From Chromohalobacter moromii (GTDB taxonomy: Bacteria; Pseudomonadota; Gammaproteobacteria; Pseudomonadales; Halomonadaceae): DNA of 64,000 nt. This document shows positions 36,268-44,261 of this stretch, piece by piece (the stretch's first letter is position 1; each line of letters starts with the position of its first letter). The notes below the pieces were generated by a model. That model saw only the letters and a program-made list of their open reading frames with translations, had not been told where the DNA came from and did not search any database. The translations under genes were made by a program, and so were the position numbers. The stretch lies in NCBI RefSeq assembly GCF_023091865.1, contig NZ_JAHXDI010000004.1:248001-312000 (forward strand), written 5' to 3'.

Positions 36268-36882
36268 ATGTTTACCGGTATCGTGCAAGGCGTGGGGACG
36301 GTGGTAGCCGTGGAGGAGGAAACGCAGTTCCGGCGCCATGTCGTGACGTTTCCCGAGGGCATGGCGGATGGGCTCGAAACCGGTGCCTCGGTGTCGCACA
36401 ACGGGTGCTGCCTGTCGGTGACTCGCATCGAGGGCGATCGAGTGTCCTTCGACCTGATGCGTGAAACATTGCGCCTCACTAACCTGGGGGCGCTAAGCGT
36501 TGGCGATCACGTCAATCTCGAGCGTGCTGCACGCATCGGTGACGAAATTGGCGGCCATGCGATGTCCGGCCACGTTATCTGTCAAGCGGCCCTGGATGAA
36601 CTCGAAGAAGCGCCGAACAATCGTCGCCTATGGTTTGCGTTGCCCGACGAGCATGCGCGGTTCTTGTTCGAAAAAGGCTATATTGGCGTCGATGGCATCA
36701 GCTTGACGATCGGCGCGCTCGAAGGTGGGCGTTTCTGTGTCGACCTGATACCCGAGACATTGATGCGCACAACGTTGGGTGAGCGCATGCTTGGCGACTG
36801 GGTCAATATCGAGATCGACCCGCAGACCCAGGCCATCGTCGAAACGGTCGAGCGGGTCATGGCGGCGCGAGGCACGGTATGA
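36268..36882 (+). CDS. ribE: Riboflavin synthase, alpha chain
   Basis: A 204-residue enzyme that dismutates two lumazine molecules to riboflavin. The N-terminus MFTGIVQG is diagnostic, and two homologous barrel domains are visible, with SHNGCCLSVTRI in the first and GVDGISLTIGAL in the second. AAGGAG lies before the ATG at 36268. It is divergent from the metN leader. No FMN riboswitch is seen upstream. Confidence 0.96.
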   Translation: MFTGIVQGVGTVVAVEEETQFRRHVVTFPEGMADGLETGASVSHNGCCLSVTRIEGDRVSFDLMRETLRLTNLGALSVGDHVNLERAARIGDEIGGHAMSGHVICQAALDELEEAPNNRRLWFALPDEHARFLFEKGYIGVDGISLTIGALEGGRFCVDLIPETLMRTTLGERMLGDWVNIEIDPQTQAIVETVERVMAARGTV

Positions 36883-37005
36883 AATTGCACAAAAATCGAG
36901 GTGCTGACGCCTACCCTCGATTCCTGGCGTTGCATTGGGTACCATTTGCGGCTTTGTCCGCTGCCCGTCGCGGCTAAACCGCGTGCATTGCTGATGGAGC
37001 CTCAG

Positions 37006-37551
37006 ATGAGCATTTATGGCGATTATATAAAGTCGGTCATTCGCACCGTCCCCGATTGGCCCCAGCCGGGCGTCAATTTCCGTGATATCACGCCGGTTCT
37101 GCAAAACAGTGCCGCTTTCCGCAAGCTCATCGATAGCTTCGTGCATCGCTATCAGGAGCTCAACCTGGATGCAATTGCTGCTATCGACGCGCGCGGTTTC
37201 ATTATCGGGGCACCGGTCGCCTATGAGCTCGGCTGTAGTTTCGTGCCGGTGCGCAAGAAAGGGAAGTTGCCGTTCAAGACCATCAGCGAAACCTATACGC
37301 TGGAATACGGTGAGTCGACCGTCGAGCTGCATTCCGATGCTTTTCGCGAAGGCGACCGTATCCTGGTGATGGATGACTTGATCGCTACCGGTGGCACCAT
37401 GCTGGCGGCGGCCTCGCTGATCCAGCGCAGCGGCGGACATGTGGTCGAGACCGCTGCGATCATCGACCTTCCTGAACTCGGCGGCGCGCAGAAGATCCGC
37501 GATGCCGGCCATGGCGTGTTCGCCGTTTGTACTTTTACCGAACACGAATGA
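37006..37551 (+). CDS. apt: Adenine phosphoribosyltransferase
   Basis: A 181-residue salvage enzyme forming AMP from adenine and PRPP. The N-terminal [17 protein letters not shown] segment, [15 protein letters not shown], and the PRPP loop [15 protein letters not shown] are all family-typical. The ATG at 37006 follows GGAGCCTCAG. It starts a salvage group continued by gpt and upp. Confidence 0.97.
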   Translation: MSIYGDYIKSVIRTVPDWPQPGVNFRDITPVLQNSAAFRKLIDSFVHRYQELNLDAIAAIDARGFIIGAPVAYELGCSFVPVRKKGKLPFKTISETYTLEYGESTVELHSDAFREGDRILVMDDLIATGGTMLAAASLIQRSGGHVVETAAIIDLPELGGAQKIRDAGHGVFAVCTFTEHE

Positions 37552-37614
37552 CGAGCGTGGGCGCGTTGCCGTTACGCGCCCTGTAGCCCCTATATTCCCC
37601 CGTGTGGTCTTCCC

Positions 37615-38103
37615 ATGAGTACCGATCGCTATCATCAGCAGTTCACCGTTTCCTGGGACCAGTTGCATCGTGATGTGCGTGTCCTGTGTCACCAACTTGT
37701 CGAGCGAGACTTTAAAGGCATCGTCGCGATTACCCGTGGCGGCTTGATTCCCGCTGCATTGATTGCACGTGAACTCAACGTGCGGCTGATCGATACCGTG
37801 TGCATCAAGAGTTACGAGCACAAGGAGCAGGGGGGCCTGAACGTCATGAAGGGCGTCGATCATGATGGCGATGGCTGGTTGCTGGTCGACGACTTGGTGG
37901 ATACTGGCAAGACGGCGCAGGCGGTGCGCGAGATGCTGCCCAAGGCGCATTTTGTGACTATCTATGCCAAGCCGGAAGGTCGCCCGCTGGTCGATCAGTG
38001 CTTGACCGAAGTCGCGCAGGATTGCTGGATTCAGTTCCCCTGGGACATGGGTATTGCCTATGTCGAGCCGTTGGTCGACCAGGTGCGTTCGCGCGATTCA
38101 TGA
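37615..38103 (+). CDS. gpt: Xanthine phosphoribosyltransferase
   Basis: A 162-residue type I phosphoribosyltransferase close in length to E. coli Gpt (152). The PRPP loop is [16 protein letters not shown], preceded by [15 protein letters not shown] and [12 protein letters not shown]. It uses xanthine or guanine in known relatives. It follows apt after 63 bases, probably in the same transcript. Confidence 0.93.
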   Translation: MSTDRYHQQFTVSWDQLHRDVRVLCHQLVERDFKGIVAITRGGLIPAALIARELNVRLIDTVCIKSYEHKEQGGLNVMKGVDHDGDGWLLVDDLVDTGKTAQAVREMLPKAHFVTIYAKPEGRPLVDQCLTEVAQDCWIQFPWDMGIAYVEPLVDQVRSRDS

Positions 38104-38139
38104 GTTCGTCGCCAAACGTAAGCGTAAGGAAGGTGCGTG

Positions 38140-38832
38140 ATGTCTCAAGTCTTGCCGGATAGCTGGCAGCATCATCTGGGCGCAGAATTCGAAGCGCCCT
38201 ACATGCAGGCGCTGCGTGCGTTTCTGGCGCGTGAAAAAGCCGCGCGCAAGGTGATCTATCCGCATTCGGACCATTGGTTTCGTGCCTTCGAGCTGACGCC
38301 GTTGGATCAGGTCCGTGTCGTGGTCCTGGGGCAGGACCCGTATCACGGGCCACACCAGGCGCATGGGTTGTGCTTCTCGGTACGCCCCGGCATTCCCGCG
38401 CCGCCTTCGTTGCAGAACATTTACAAGGAACTGGCGCAGGATGTAGGCACGACCCCGGTCTCGCACGGTTTCCTCGAGTCTTGGGCGCGTCAGGGCGTTT
38501 TGCTGCTCAATAGTGTGTTGACCGTCGAGCAGGGCAATGCCGGCGCCCATCGCGGGCAGGGCTGGGAGGCCTTCACCGACCGTGCAATTCAGGTGGTCAA
38601 CGAGCAATGCGATGGGGTGGTGTTCTTGCTGTGGGGCAGTTATGCCCAAAAGAAGGCATCGTTCGTCGATCGTCAGAAACACCTAGTGCTGCATGCCCCG
38701 CATCCCTCACCTTTGTCGGCGCATCGTGGCTTCTTCGGCCAGCGTCACTTCTCTCAAGCCAATGCCTTTCTGGCCGCACGGGGCCGAGAGGGCATCGACT
38801 GGCAATTGCCGGCGCAGCCTGAGTTCATCTAG
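38140..38832 (+). CDS. ung: Uracil-DNA glycosylase
   Basis: A 230-residue family 1 UDG that removes uracil from DNA. The catalytic water-activating loop GQDPYHG with the aspartate is near residue 61, and [13 protein letters not shown] is the DNA-intercalating/histidine motif. AAGGAAGG lies upstream of the ATG at 38140; a GTG one codon earlier is less likely. It is 36 bases after gpt. Confidence 0.97.
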   Translation: MSQVLPDSWQHHLGAEFEAPYMQALRAFLAREKAARKVIYPHSDHWFRAFELTPLDQVRVVVLGQDPYHGPHQAHGLCFSVRPGIPAPPSLQNIYKELAQDVGTTPVSHGFLESWARQGVLLLNSVLTVEQGNAGAHRGQGWEAFTDRAIQVVNEQCDGVVFLLWGSYAQKKASFVDRQKHLVLHAPHPSPLSAHRGFFGQRHFSQANAFLAARGREGIDWQLPAQPEFI

Positions 38833-38968
38833 TCCTCTTAACCCACGCTCCCTGGCACGCTAGAATACGTGCAAATCCGAACCGCTTTCCGGCCGCATCC
38901 GTGACGTACCCGCATGGCCGGTGTGGAGTGCGGTTCGGCTCGTCATCGCCGAAAGGATATCCCCCGAC

Positions 38969-39598
38969 ATGAGCGTTCATGCCATCCAACATCCCCTGGT
39001 CAAGCATAAGCTGGGCCTGATGCGCGAAGCCGGTATCAGCACCAAGAGCTTCCGTGAGCTGGCCAGCGAAGTCGCCAAGTTATTGACCTATGAAGCGACG
39101 CAGGATCTCGAGACTCAGAAAACCGAGATTCCGGGGTGGAGCGGTGGCTTGCTTGAGGTCGAACTGCTCAAGGGCAAAAAGGTCACCGTGGTTCCCATTC
39201 TGCGCGCCGGTTTGGGCATGCTCGATGGCGTTACCGATCTCATCCCTAGCGCGCGTGTCAGTGTGGTGGGACTTTACCGCAACGAAGAAACGCTGGAGCC
39301 GGTGCCGTATTTCGAGAAGTTCGTCGGCGATCTCGATGAGCGCTTGGCGATCGTCATCGATCCCATGTTGGCCACGGGGGGTTCCATGGTGGCAACGCTG
39401 GATATGCTCAAGGCACGTGGCTGCCCGCTGGTGAAAGTCATCGTCCTGGTCGCGGCGCCGGAAGGTATCGCCCGGGTGCAGGAAGCTTATCCTGAGGTGG
39501 AGATCTATACCGCTTCCGTCGATGAGCGCCTCGACGAGAATGGCTACATCGTCCCTGGTCTTGGCGATGCCGGCGATAAAATATTCGGCACGCGCTGA
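38969..39598 (+). CDS. upp: Uracil phosphoribosyltransferase
   Basis: A 209-residue enzyme forming UMP from uracil and PRPP. The PRPP loop [12 protein letters not shown] and the C-terminal uracil-binding [17 protein letters not shown] are conserved. The ATG at 38969 gives [16 protein letters not shown], the usual start. In many gammaproteobacteria upp is followed directly by uraA; here a glycerol transporter operon separates them by 6.7 kb. Confidence 0.97.
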   Translation: MSVHAIQHPLVKHKLGLMREAGISTKSFRELASEVAKLLTYEATQDLETQKTEIPGWSGGLLEVELLKGKKVTVVPILRAGLGMLDGVTDLIPSARVSVVGLYRNEETLEPVPYFEKFVGDLDERLAIVIDPMLATGGSMVATLDMLKARGCPLVKVIVLVAAPEGIARVQEAYPEVEIYTASVDERLDENGYIVPGLGDAGDKIFGTR

Positions 39599-39839
39599 CA
39601 CTCTTCAGCAAGCCCACATCGAATTTTTGGATGTGGGCTTAGATTATTCTCATCCTTGGATATCATTGCCAAGAACTCGGGTCGCTTTATGCGACCTTTT
39701 TTATGTTCGAAATCGAATAGTCCGGCCGTCTTCTTTGGGAAAGCGTCGAGTGCTGCTTTTTTTGCGCAGAGTAGACAAAAGTTCTATAAGCTGTTTTTTA
39801 TTTCTATAAACAATAGTTTACGCTTACTTTTGGGTCATA
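39599..39839. other. AT-rich intergenic region after upp
   Basis: The stretch is clearly richer in A and T than its surroundings. An inverted repeat AAGCCCACATC/GATGTGGGCTT (about 39609-39640) lies just after upp and could act as a terminator, although no U-run follows. A TGTTCGAAATCG word near 39702 resembles GlpR half-sites. No gene is evident. Confidence 0.5.
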
Positions 39840-39869
39840 TTGAGTGGTGTGAGCATCGTTTTCGATAAA
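39840..39869 (+). promoter_or_regulatory. Candidate promoter and GlpR operator of the glycerol ABC operon
   Basis: TTGAGT (39840-39845), an 18-base spacer and GATAAA (39864-39869) form a moderate promoter. TCGTTTTCGA (39856-39865) lies across the spacer and -10, identical to the core word in the glpD promoter. It is 90 bases before the first gene of the operon. Confidence 0.5.
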
Positions 39870-39959
39870 TAACATTTGTGTCTGAATTCGAATCTCGACT
39901 AACGTGATTTTACACGCTTACTCAGCGTGATCTCATAACGAATAACAGCCGAGATCCGT

Positions 39960-41048
39960 ATGTCATTGAACCTAGAAAACATCGATCGGGTGGTCGGCGG
40001 CGAGACGCATATCGCTGATATGAATCTGACCCTCGAGCCCGGATCGTTCAATGTCCTTTTGGGCCGGACGCTCTCTGGCAAGACCACTCTGATGCGGCTG
40101 ATGGCGGGACTCGACACGCCGACCCGAGGGCGAGTCTTAATGAATGGTCAGGATGTGACCGGGCGTTCAGTAAGGCACCGTAATGTATCGATGGTTTATC
40201 AGCAGTTCATCAACTACCCCAGCCTTACCGTCTACGATAATATTGCTTCGCCGTTGAAGCTGGCGAAGGTAGGGCGCGCCGAGATCGACCGTCGGGTTCG
40301 TGGCATCGCTGAGATGCTGCATATCGAGCACCTGCTCGATCGTCAGCCACTGGAGCTGTCTGGTGGCCAGCAGCAGCGTACTGCCATGGGGCGAGCCTTG
40401 GTGAAGGACGCCGATGTGGTGTTGTTCGATGAACCACTGGTCAATCTGGATTACAAGCTTCGCGAGGAATTTCGTGAAGAGCTGCGGGCGGTCTTTAGCG
40501 AGCGTAACTGCATTGCTGTCTATGCTACTACCGAGCCTGCTGAAGCGCTGGCACTGGGAGGCAATACAGCGATACTGCATCAAGGGCGCCTACTCCAGTA
40601 TGGCCCGACTGCCGATGTTTATCACCGTCCGATCGATATCAGAGCGGCTGAGATGTTCTCGGAGCCCCCTATCAATATCGTCAAAGGAACCCTTTCCGGC
40701 TCTGAAATCAGCTTCGATAATACGTTGCACTTTCCTGTGGGCAACGATCTTAGCACTTTAGAACCAGGTGAATACCGATTTGGCATTCGTGCCTCGCATA
40801 TCTCGTTGACCCCGCGAGCCAAGAGCGATATCGAGATTCATATGATCGTTGACTTGGCCGAGATAAGTGGCTCTGAAACCTTCCTGCATGTACATAACGA
40901 ACATTTCTACATGACGGTACATCTTGAGGGGGTGCACGAATTTCGCGTTGACTCGCCGGTCAAGCTCTACTTTCCGGCGCATAAGGTTTATGCCTTCGAT
41001 CATGAAGGTGCGGTCGTTCATATACCGACTCACCTGAGAGGTATTTGA
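39960..41048 (+). CDS. glpS: Glycerol ABC transporter ATP-binding protein (GlpS-like)
   Basis: A 362-residue MalK/UgpC-type ATPase with a C-terminal regulatory (TOBE) region. Walker A is GRTLSGKTT near residue 35, the Q-loop is in VYQQF, the signature LSGGQQQR is intact, and Walker B is VVLFDEPLVNLD. The switch (H-loop) position, normally THD, reads YATTEP, so the histidine is missing. The partner ATPase that follows has the histidine but a degraded signature. The pair and operon order match the rhizobial glpSTPQUV glycerol importer. Confidence 0.88.
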   Translation: MSLNLENIDRVVGGETHIADMNLTLEPGSFNVLLGRTLSGKTTLMRLMAGLDTPTRGRVLMNGQDVTGRSVRHRNVSMVYQQFINYPSLTVYDNIASPLKLAKVGRAEIDRRVRGIAEMLHIEHLLDRQPLELSGGQQQRTAMGRALVKDADVVLFDEPLVNLDYKLREEFREELRAVFSERNCIAVYATTEPAEALALGGNTAILHQGRLLQYGPTADVYHRPIDIRAAEMFSEPPINIVKGTLSGSEISFDNTLHFPVGNDLSTLEPGEYRFGIRASHISLTPRAKSDIEIHMIVDLAEISGSETFLHVHNEHFYMTVHLEGVHEFRVDSPVKLYFPAHKVYAFDHEGAVVHIPTHLRGI

Positions 41049-41049
41049 G

Positions 41050-42150
41050 ATGGCCGAGATCACCCTGAAATCCTTGGCACATACTTATTTGGAGAACCCC
41101 AAGTCACCTCAAGACTATGCCATCCGTGAGCTGAATCATGTCTGGCAGCAGGGAGGTGCCTATGCCTTGTTGGGGCCTTCGGGTTGTGGCAAATCGACAT
41201 TGCTCAATATCATTTCTGGTTTGCTAGAACCGTCGAGTGGCGAAGTGCTTTTTGATGGTGAAGTGGTTAATGACTTGCCCCCCGAAGCGCGCAATATAGC
41301 CCAGGTTTTTCAGTTTCCTGTCATCTACGACACGATGACGGTTTACGACAACCTGGCTTTTCCGCTACGCAACGTAAAAACTCCTGAGGCGCGGGTCCAT
41401 GAGCGTGTCATGGAAGTGGCTGATGTTTTGGAACTGACTTCCCAGCTAAAGCGCAAAGCCAAGAACTTGACGGCAGATGAGAAGCAGAAGGTGTCCATGG
41501 GTCGCGGCTTGGTACGTGATGACGTCTCGGCCATTCTGTTTGACGAGCCGTTGACGGTTATTGATCCGCAGCTTAAGTGGACATTGCGACGTAAGCTCAA
41601 GGATATTCACCAACGTTTCCAGATCACCATGGTCTACGTGACTCATGACCAACTCGAAGCCTCTACCTTCGCTGACAAGATTGCCGTGATGTACGAGGGC
41701 CAGGTGGTACAGTTCGGCACCCCTAGAGAACTTTTCGAGACCCCGAATCACACCTTCGTCGGCTACTTTATCGGCAGCCCGGGGATGAATTTCCTGGACG
41801 TCTCCGCTCGCGATGGCGCGGTCTGGGCAGGCGATACTGCGCTCACGGTGGAACAAGGGGTTCGAGATGCCATCGAGAAAGCGTCGTCCTCTAACATCAA
41901 GTTGGGGATCCGGCCTGAATTCATCGAGGTGCATACCGAGCCGGTGGAAGGGGGGATGTCGGCTCAAGTGGATCACGCGCAGGATCTAGGAACCTATTCG
42001 ATTGTTTATTTGACCCTTGGTGGCATCTCGCTCAAGGCACGTATCGAAGAAGACCAGACGACTCCGACCGGTACGGCTTGGCTGCGCTTCCCCGATGAAC
42101 GCCTCGGGCTTTACGTCGATGAATATCGCGTGGAGGTCGACCATGAATAA
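41050..42150 (+). CDS. glpT: Glycerol ABC transporter ATP-binding protein (GlpT-like)
   Basis: A 366-residue MalK-type ATPase. Walker A GPSGCGKST is near residue 37, the Q-loop is in VFQFPV, Walker B is AILFDEPLTVID, and the switch histidine is present in VYVTHDQLEA. The signature that should read LSGGQ is LTADEKQ, so this subunit cannot complete a normal ATP site in its partner. The stop of the first ATPase is one base before this start. The symbol follows the rhizobial operon and should not be confused with the E. coli glycerol-3-phosphate antiporter GlpT. Confidence 0.88.
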   Translation: MAEITLKSLAHTYLENPKSPQDYAIRELNHVWQQGGAYALLGPSGCGKSTLLNIISGLLEPSSGEVLFDGEVVNDLPPEARNIAQVFQFPVIYDTMTVYDNLAFPLRNVKTPEARVHERVMEVADVLELTSQLKRKAKNLTADEKQKVSMGRGLVRDDVSAILFDEPLTVIDPQLKWTLRRKLKDIHQRFQITMVYVTHDQLEASTFADKIAVMYEGQVVQFGTPRELFETPNHTFVGYFIGSPGMNFLDVSARDGAVWAGDTALTVEQGVRDAIEKASSSNIKLGIRPEFIEVHTEPVEGGMSAQVDHAQDLGTYSIVYLTLGGISLKARIEEDQTTPTGTAWLRFPDERLGLYVDEYRVEVDHE

Positions 42151-43021
42151 AGTCTACAACAACCGCGCATGGTGGCTGATCTTGCCCATGCTTCTGTTGG
42201 TGGCCTTTTCAGCTGTCATACCGCTGATGACGGTAGTGAACTACTCGGTCCAGGACGTCTTCGATGCCAACACACGGTTCTTTACGGGCACCGAATGGTT
42301 CAAGGAGATGCTCAACGACCCGGCTTTGCAGGCGGCTGTGCTGCGTCAGTTTGCCTTCTCGTTGACAATCCTGGCCATCGAGGTGCCGTTGGGGATTGGC
42401 ATTGCGCTGATCATGCCCAAAAAGGGCTGGCAGGCATCGGTTGCGCTGATTCTGGTGACGATGCCATTACTGATTCCTTGGAACGTAGTGGGCAGTATCT
42501 GGCAGATATTTACGCGCGGCGACATCGGCCTGATGGGCTGGAGCCTGCGCGAGCTTGGCTATGGATACAATATCACCTCGAACCCGGTGGATGCTTGGGC
42601 GACCATCATTCTGATGGATGTCTGGCACTGGACGTCGCTCATCGCCTTGCTCTGCTATAGCGGCCTGCGTTCGATCCCGGATGCGTATTACCAGGCAGCG
42701 CGTATCGACCGCGCTTCGAAATGGGCTGTGTTCCGATATATCCAACTGCCCAAGCTCACCAACGTACTGGTGATTGGGGTGCTGCTGCGCTTCATGCACT
42801 CGTTCATGATTTATGCCGAACCTTTCGTACTGACAGGCGGTGGTCCGGGGAGCTCGACGACCTTTCTCAGTCAGTCGCTGACGACCATGGCTATTGGGCA
42901 GCAGGATCTAGGGCCATCGGCGGCGTTTTCGCTTATCTATTTTCTGATCATTCTACTGGTCACCTGGGTGTTCTACACCGCGATCATGAATATGCAGAAA
43001 GACAACAATAAGGGAGCATGA
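42143..43021 (+). CDS. glpP: Glycerol ABC transporter permease (GlpP-like)
   Basis: A 292-residue MalF-type permease with six hydrophobic segments and an EAA-like loop DAYYQAARIDRASKWAVFRYIQLPKL facing the ATPases. The ATG at 42143 overlaps the end of the second ATPase gene by eight bases, implying coupled translation. A longer in-frame reading from 42017 lies inside the ATPase gene and is rejected. It forms the channel with the next permease. Confidence 0.9.
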   Translation: MNKVYNNRAWWLILPMLLLVAFSAVIPLMTVVNYSVQDVFDANTRFFTGTEWFKEMLNDPALQAAVLRQFAFSLTILAIEVPLGIGIALIMPKKGWQASVALILVTMPLLIPWNVVGSIWQIFTRGDIGLMGWSLRELGYGYNITSNPVDAWATIILMDVWHWTSLIALLCYSGLRSIPDAYYQAARIDRASKWAVFRYIQLPKLTNVLVIGVLLRFMHSFMIYAEPFVLTGGGPGSSTTFLSQSLTTMAIGQQDLGPSAAFSLIYFLIILLVTWVFYTAIMNMQKDNNKGA

Positions 43022-43022
43022 G

Positions 43023-43919
43023 ATGAGTGCTTCGTCATCGCCGAAAACACCCGAAGAAGTGCGTCAGCGTGCGGCAGTTGCCGATAACCGACGTCGACGC
43101 AAGGCTCGCTCGGCGCCTCGTCAATGGCGGCGCCGGGGGCTAATGGCTGCCTACATCGTGTTCGTGCTGTTACCGGTCTATTGGCTACTCAATATGTCCT
43201 TTCAGTCCAACAACGAGATCCTCGGTGGACTGACTCTGTGGCCGGAGAACTTTACCGTTGAGCACTACGCGAAGATATTGACCAACGCCAGCTGGTACAT
43301 GGGCTACATCAATTCGATCACCTACGTGTTGATGAACATGTTGATCAGCATCGTCGTTGCTTTGCCGGCAGCCTATGCTTTCAGCCGTTATCAGTTCATC
43401 GGCGACAAGCATCTTTTCTTCTGGTTGCTGACCAACTTGATGGCGCCACCAGCCGTTTTTTTGCTGCCGTATTTCCAGTTGTATTACACCGTAGGGCTTT
43501 TCGACACCCATGTGGCAGTTGCTTTAGCGCATTGCCTGTTCAATATTCCGCTGGCCGTGTGGATTCTGGAAGGCTTCATGAGCGGTGTTCCCAAGGAAAT
43601 TGATGAGACTGCCTTTATTGGTGGCTATAGCTTTCCACGATTCTTCGTGAAGATATTCATCCCCATGATCAGCTCGGGTATTGGCGTGACTCTGTTCTTT
43701 CTATTCATGTTCTCTTGGGTGGAACTACTACTGGCCAGCACTCTCACCTCTACGGGGGCTCAGCCCATCGCCTCGGTGATGACCCAGACCAAGGGCGCCT
43801 CGGGAATCGACTGGGGCACATTGGCTGCCGCCGGCACCCTAACCATCCTGCCGGGGATCGTGGTGGTCTATTTCGTTCGCAATCACATCGCCAAGGGCTT
43901 TGCTCTAGGCCGTACCTGA
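43023..43919 (+). CDS. glpQ: Glycerol ABC transporter permease (GlpQ-like)
   Basis: A 298-residue MalG-type permease. About 40 basic residues come first (RRRRKARSAPRQWRRRG region), then six hydrophobic segments and an EAA-like loop, GVPKEIDETAFIGGYSFPRFFVKIFIPM. It starts one base after the preceding permease stop. The symbol follows the rhizobial operon; it is not the periplasmic phosphodiesterase GlpQ of E. coli. Confidence 0.9.
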   Translation: MSASSSPKTPEEVRQRAAVADNRRRRKARSAPRQWRRRGLMAAYIVFVLLPVYWLLNMSFQSNNEILGGLTLWPENFTVEHYAKILTNASWYMGYINSITYVLMNMLISIVVALPAAYAFSRYQFIGDKHLFFWLLTNLMAPPAVFLLPYFQLYYTVGLFDTHVAVALAHCLFNIPLAVWILEGFMSGVPKEIDETAFIGGYSFPRFFVKIFIPMISSGIGVTLFFLFMFSWVELLLASTLTSTGAQPIASVMTQTKGASGIDWGTLAAAGTLTILPGIVVVYFVRNHIAKGFALGRT

Positions 43920-43931
43920 GGAGGATGCGAC

Positions 43932-44204
43932 ATGGCATGGATGGTTTGGACGACACCTACGATGGTCTTCTTCGTGGTCATCGCCGCCATGCTGGCGGCG
44001 ATGACCACCTGGGAGATCATCTCACCGACGGTCGAGCGCAAGGGCTTCTTGCCGATCTCGACCACGCGCGGCGATCGGTTCTTCATAGGACTGCTCAGCG
44101 CGGCCTATATCCATCTGGTGGTAGTGGGCTTCACCCCATTGAGTATCTGGCTGGCCTTGGGGGTATCAGTGCTCTGGCTACTGGTGTTGATGCGCTGGGG
44201 CTGA
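43932..44204 (+). CDS. glpU: Small membrane protein of the glycerol ABC operon (DUF2160, GlpU-like)
   Basis: A 90-residue protein with three predicted hydrophobic segments (about residues 8-26, 49-66 and 69-87). DUF2160 proteins occur almost only in this transporter operon, between the permeases and the binding protein. Their role in transport is not defined. GAGGA lies seven bases before the ATG. Confidence 0.85.
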   Translation: MAWMVWTTPTMVFFVVIAAMLAAMTTWEIISPTVERKGFLPISTTRGDRFFIGLLSAAYIHLVVVGFTPLSIWLALGVSVLWLLVLMRWG

Positions 44205-44261
44205 CAGAAAGGGATGGAGCTAAATGTCCAGGAACGGATGACAACAACCAAAGAGGTCAAT

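Noticed and set aside
36628-37950. A 440-codon minus-strand open frame
   Set aside because: It lies opposite ribE, apt and gpt, which are clear families with good starts. Long antisense frames are expected in GC-rich genes, and this one has no recognisable domain.
39609-39640. Intrinsic terminator after upp
   Set aside because: A hairpin exists but no U-run follows, so it is recorded only as a possible weak terminator within the intergenic note.
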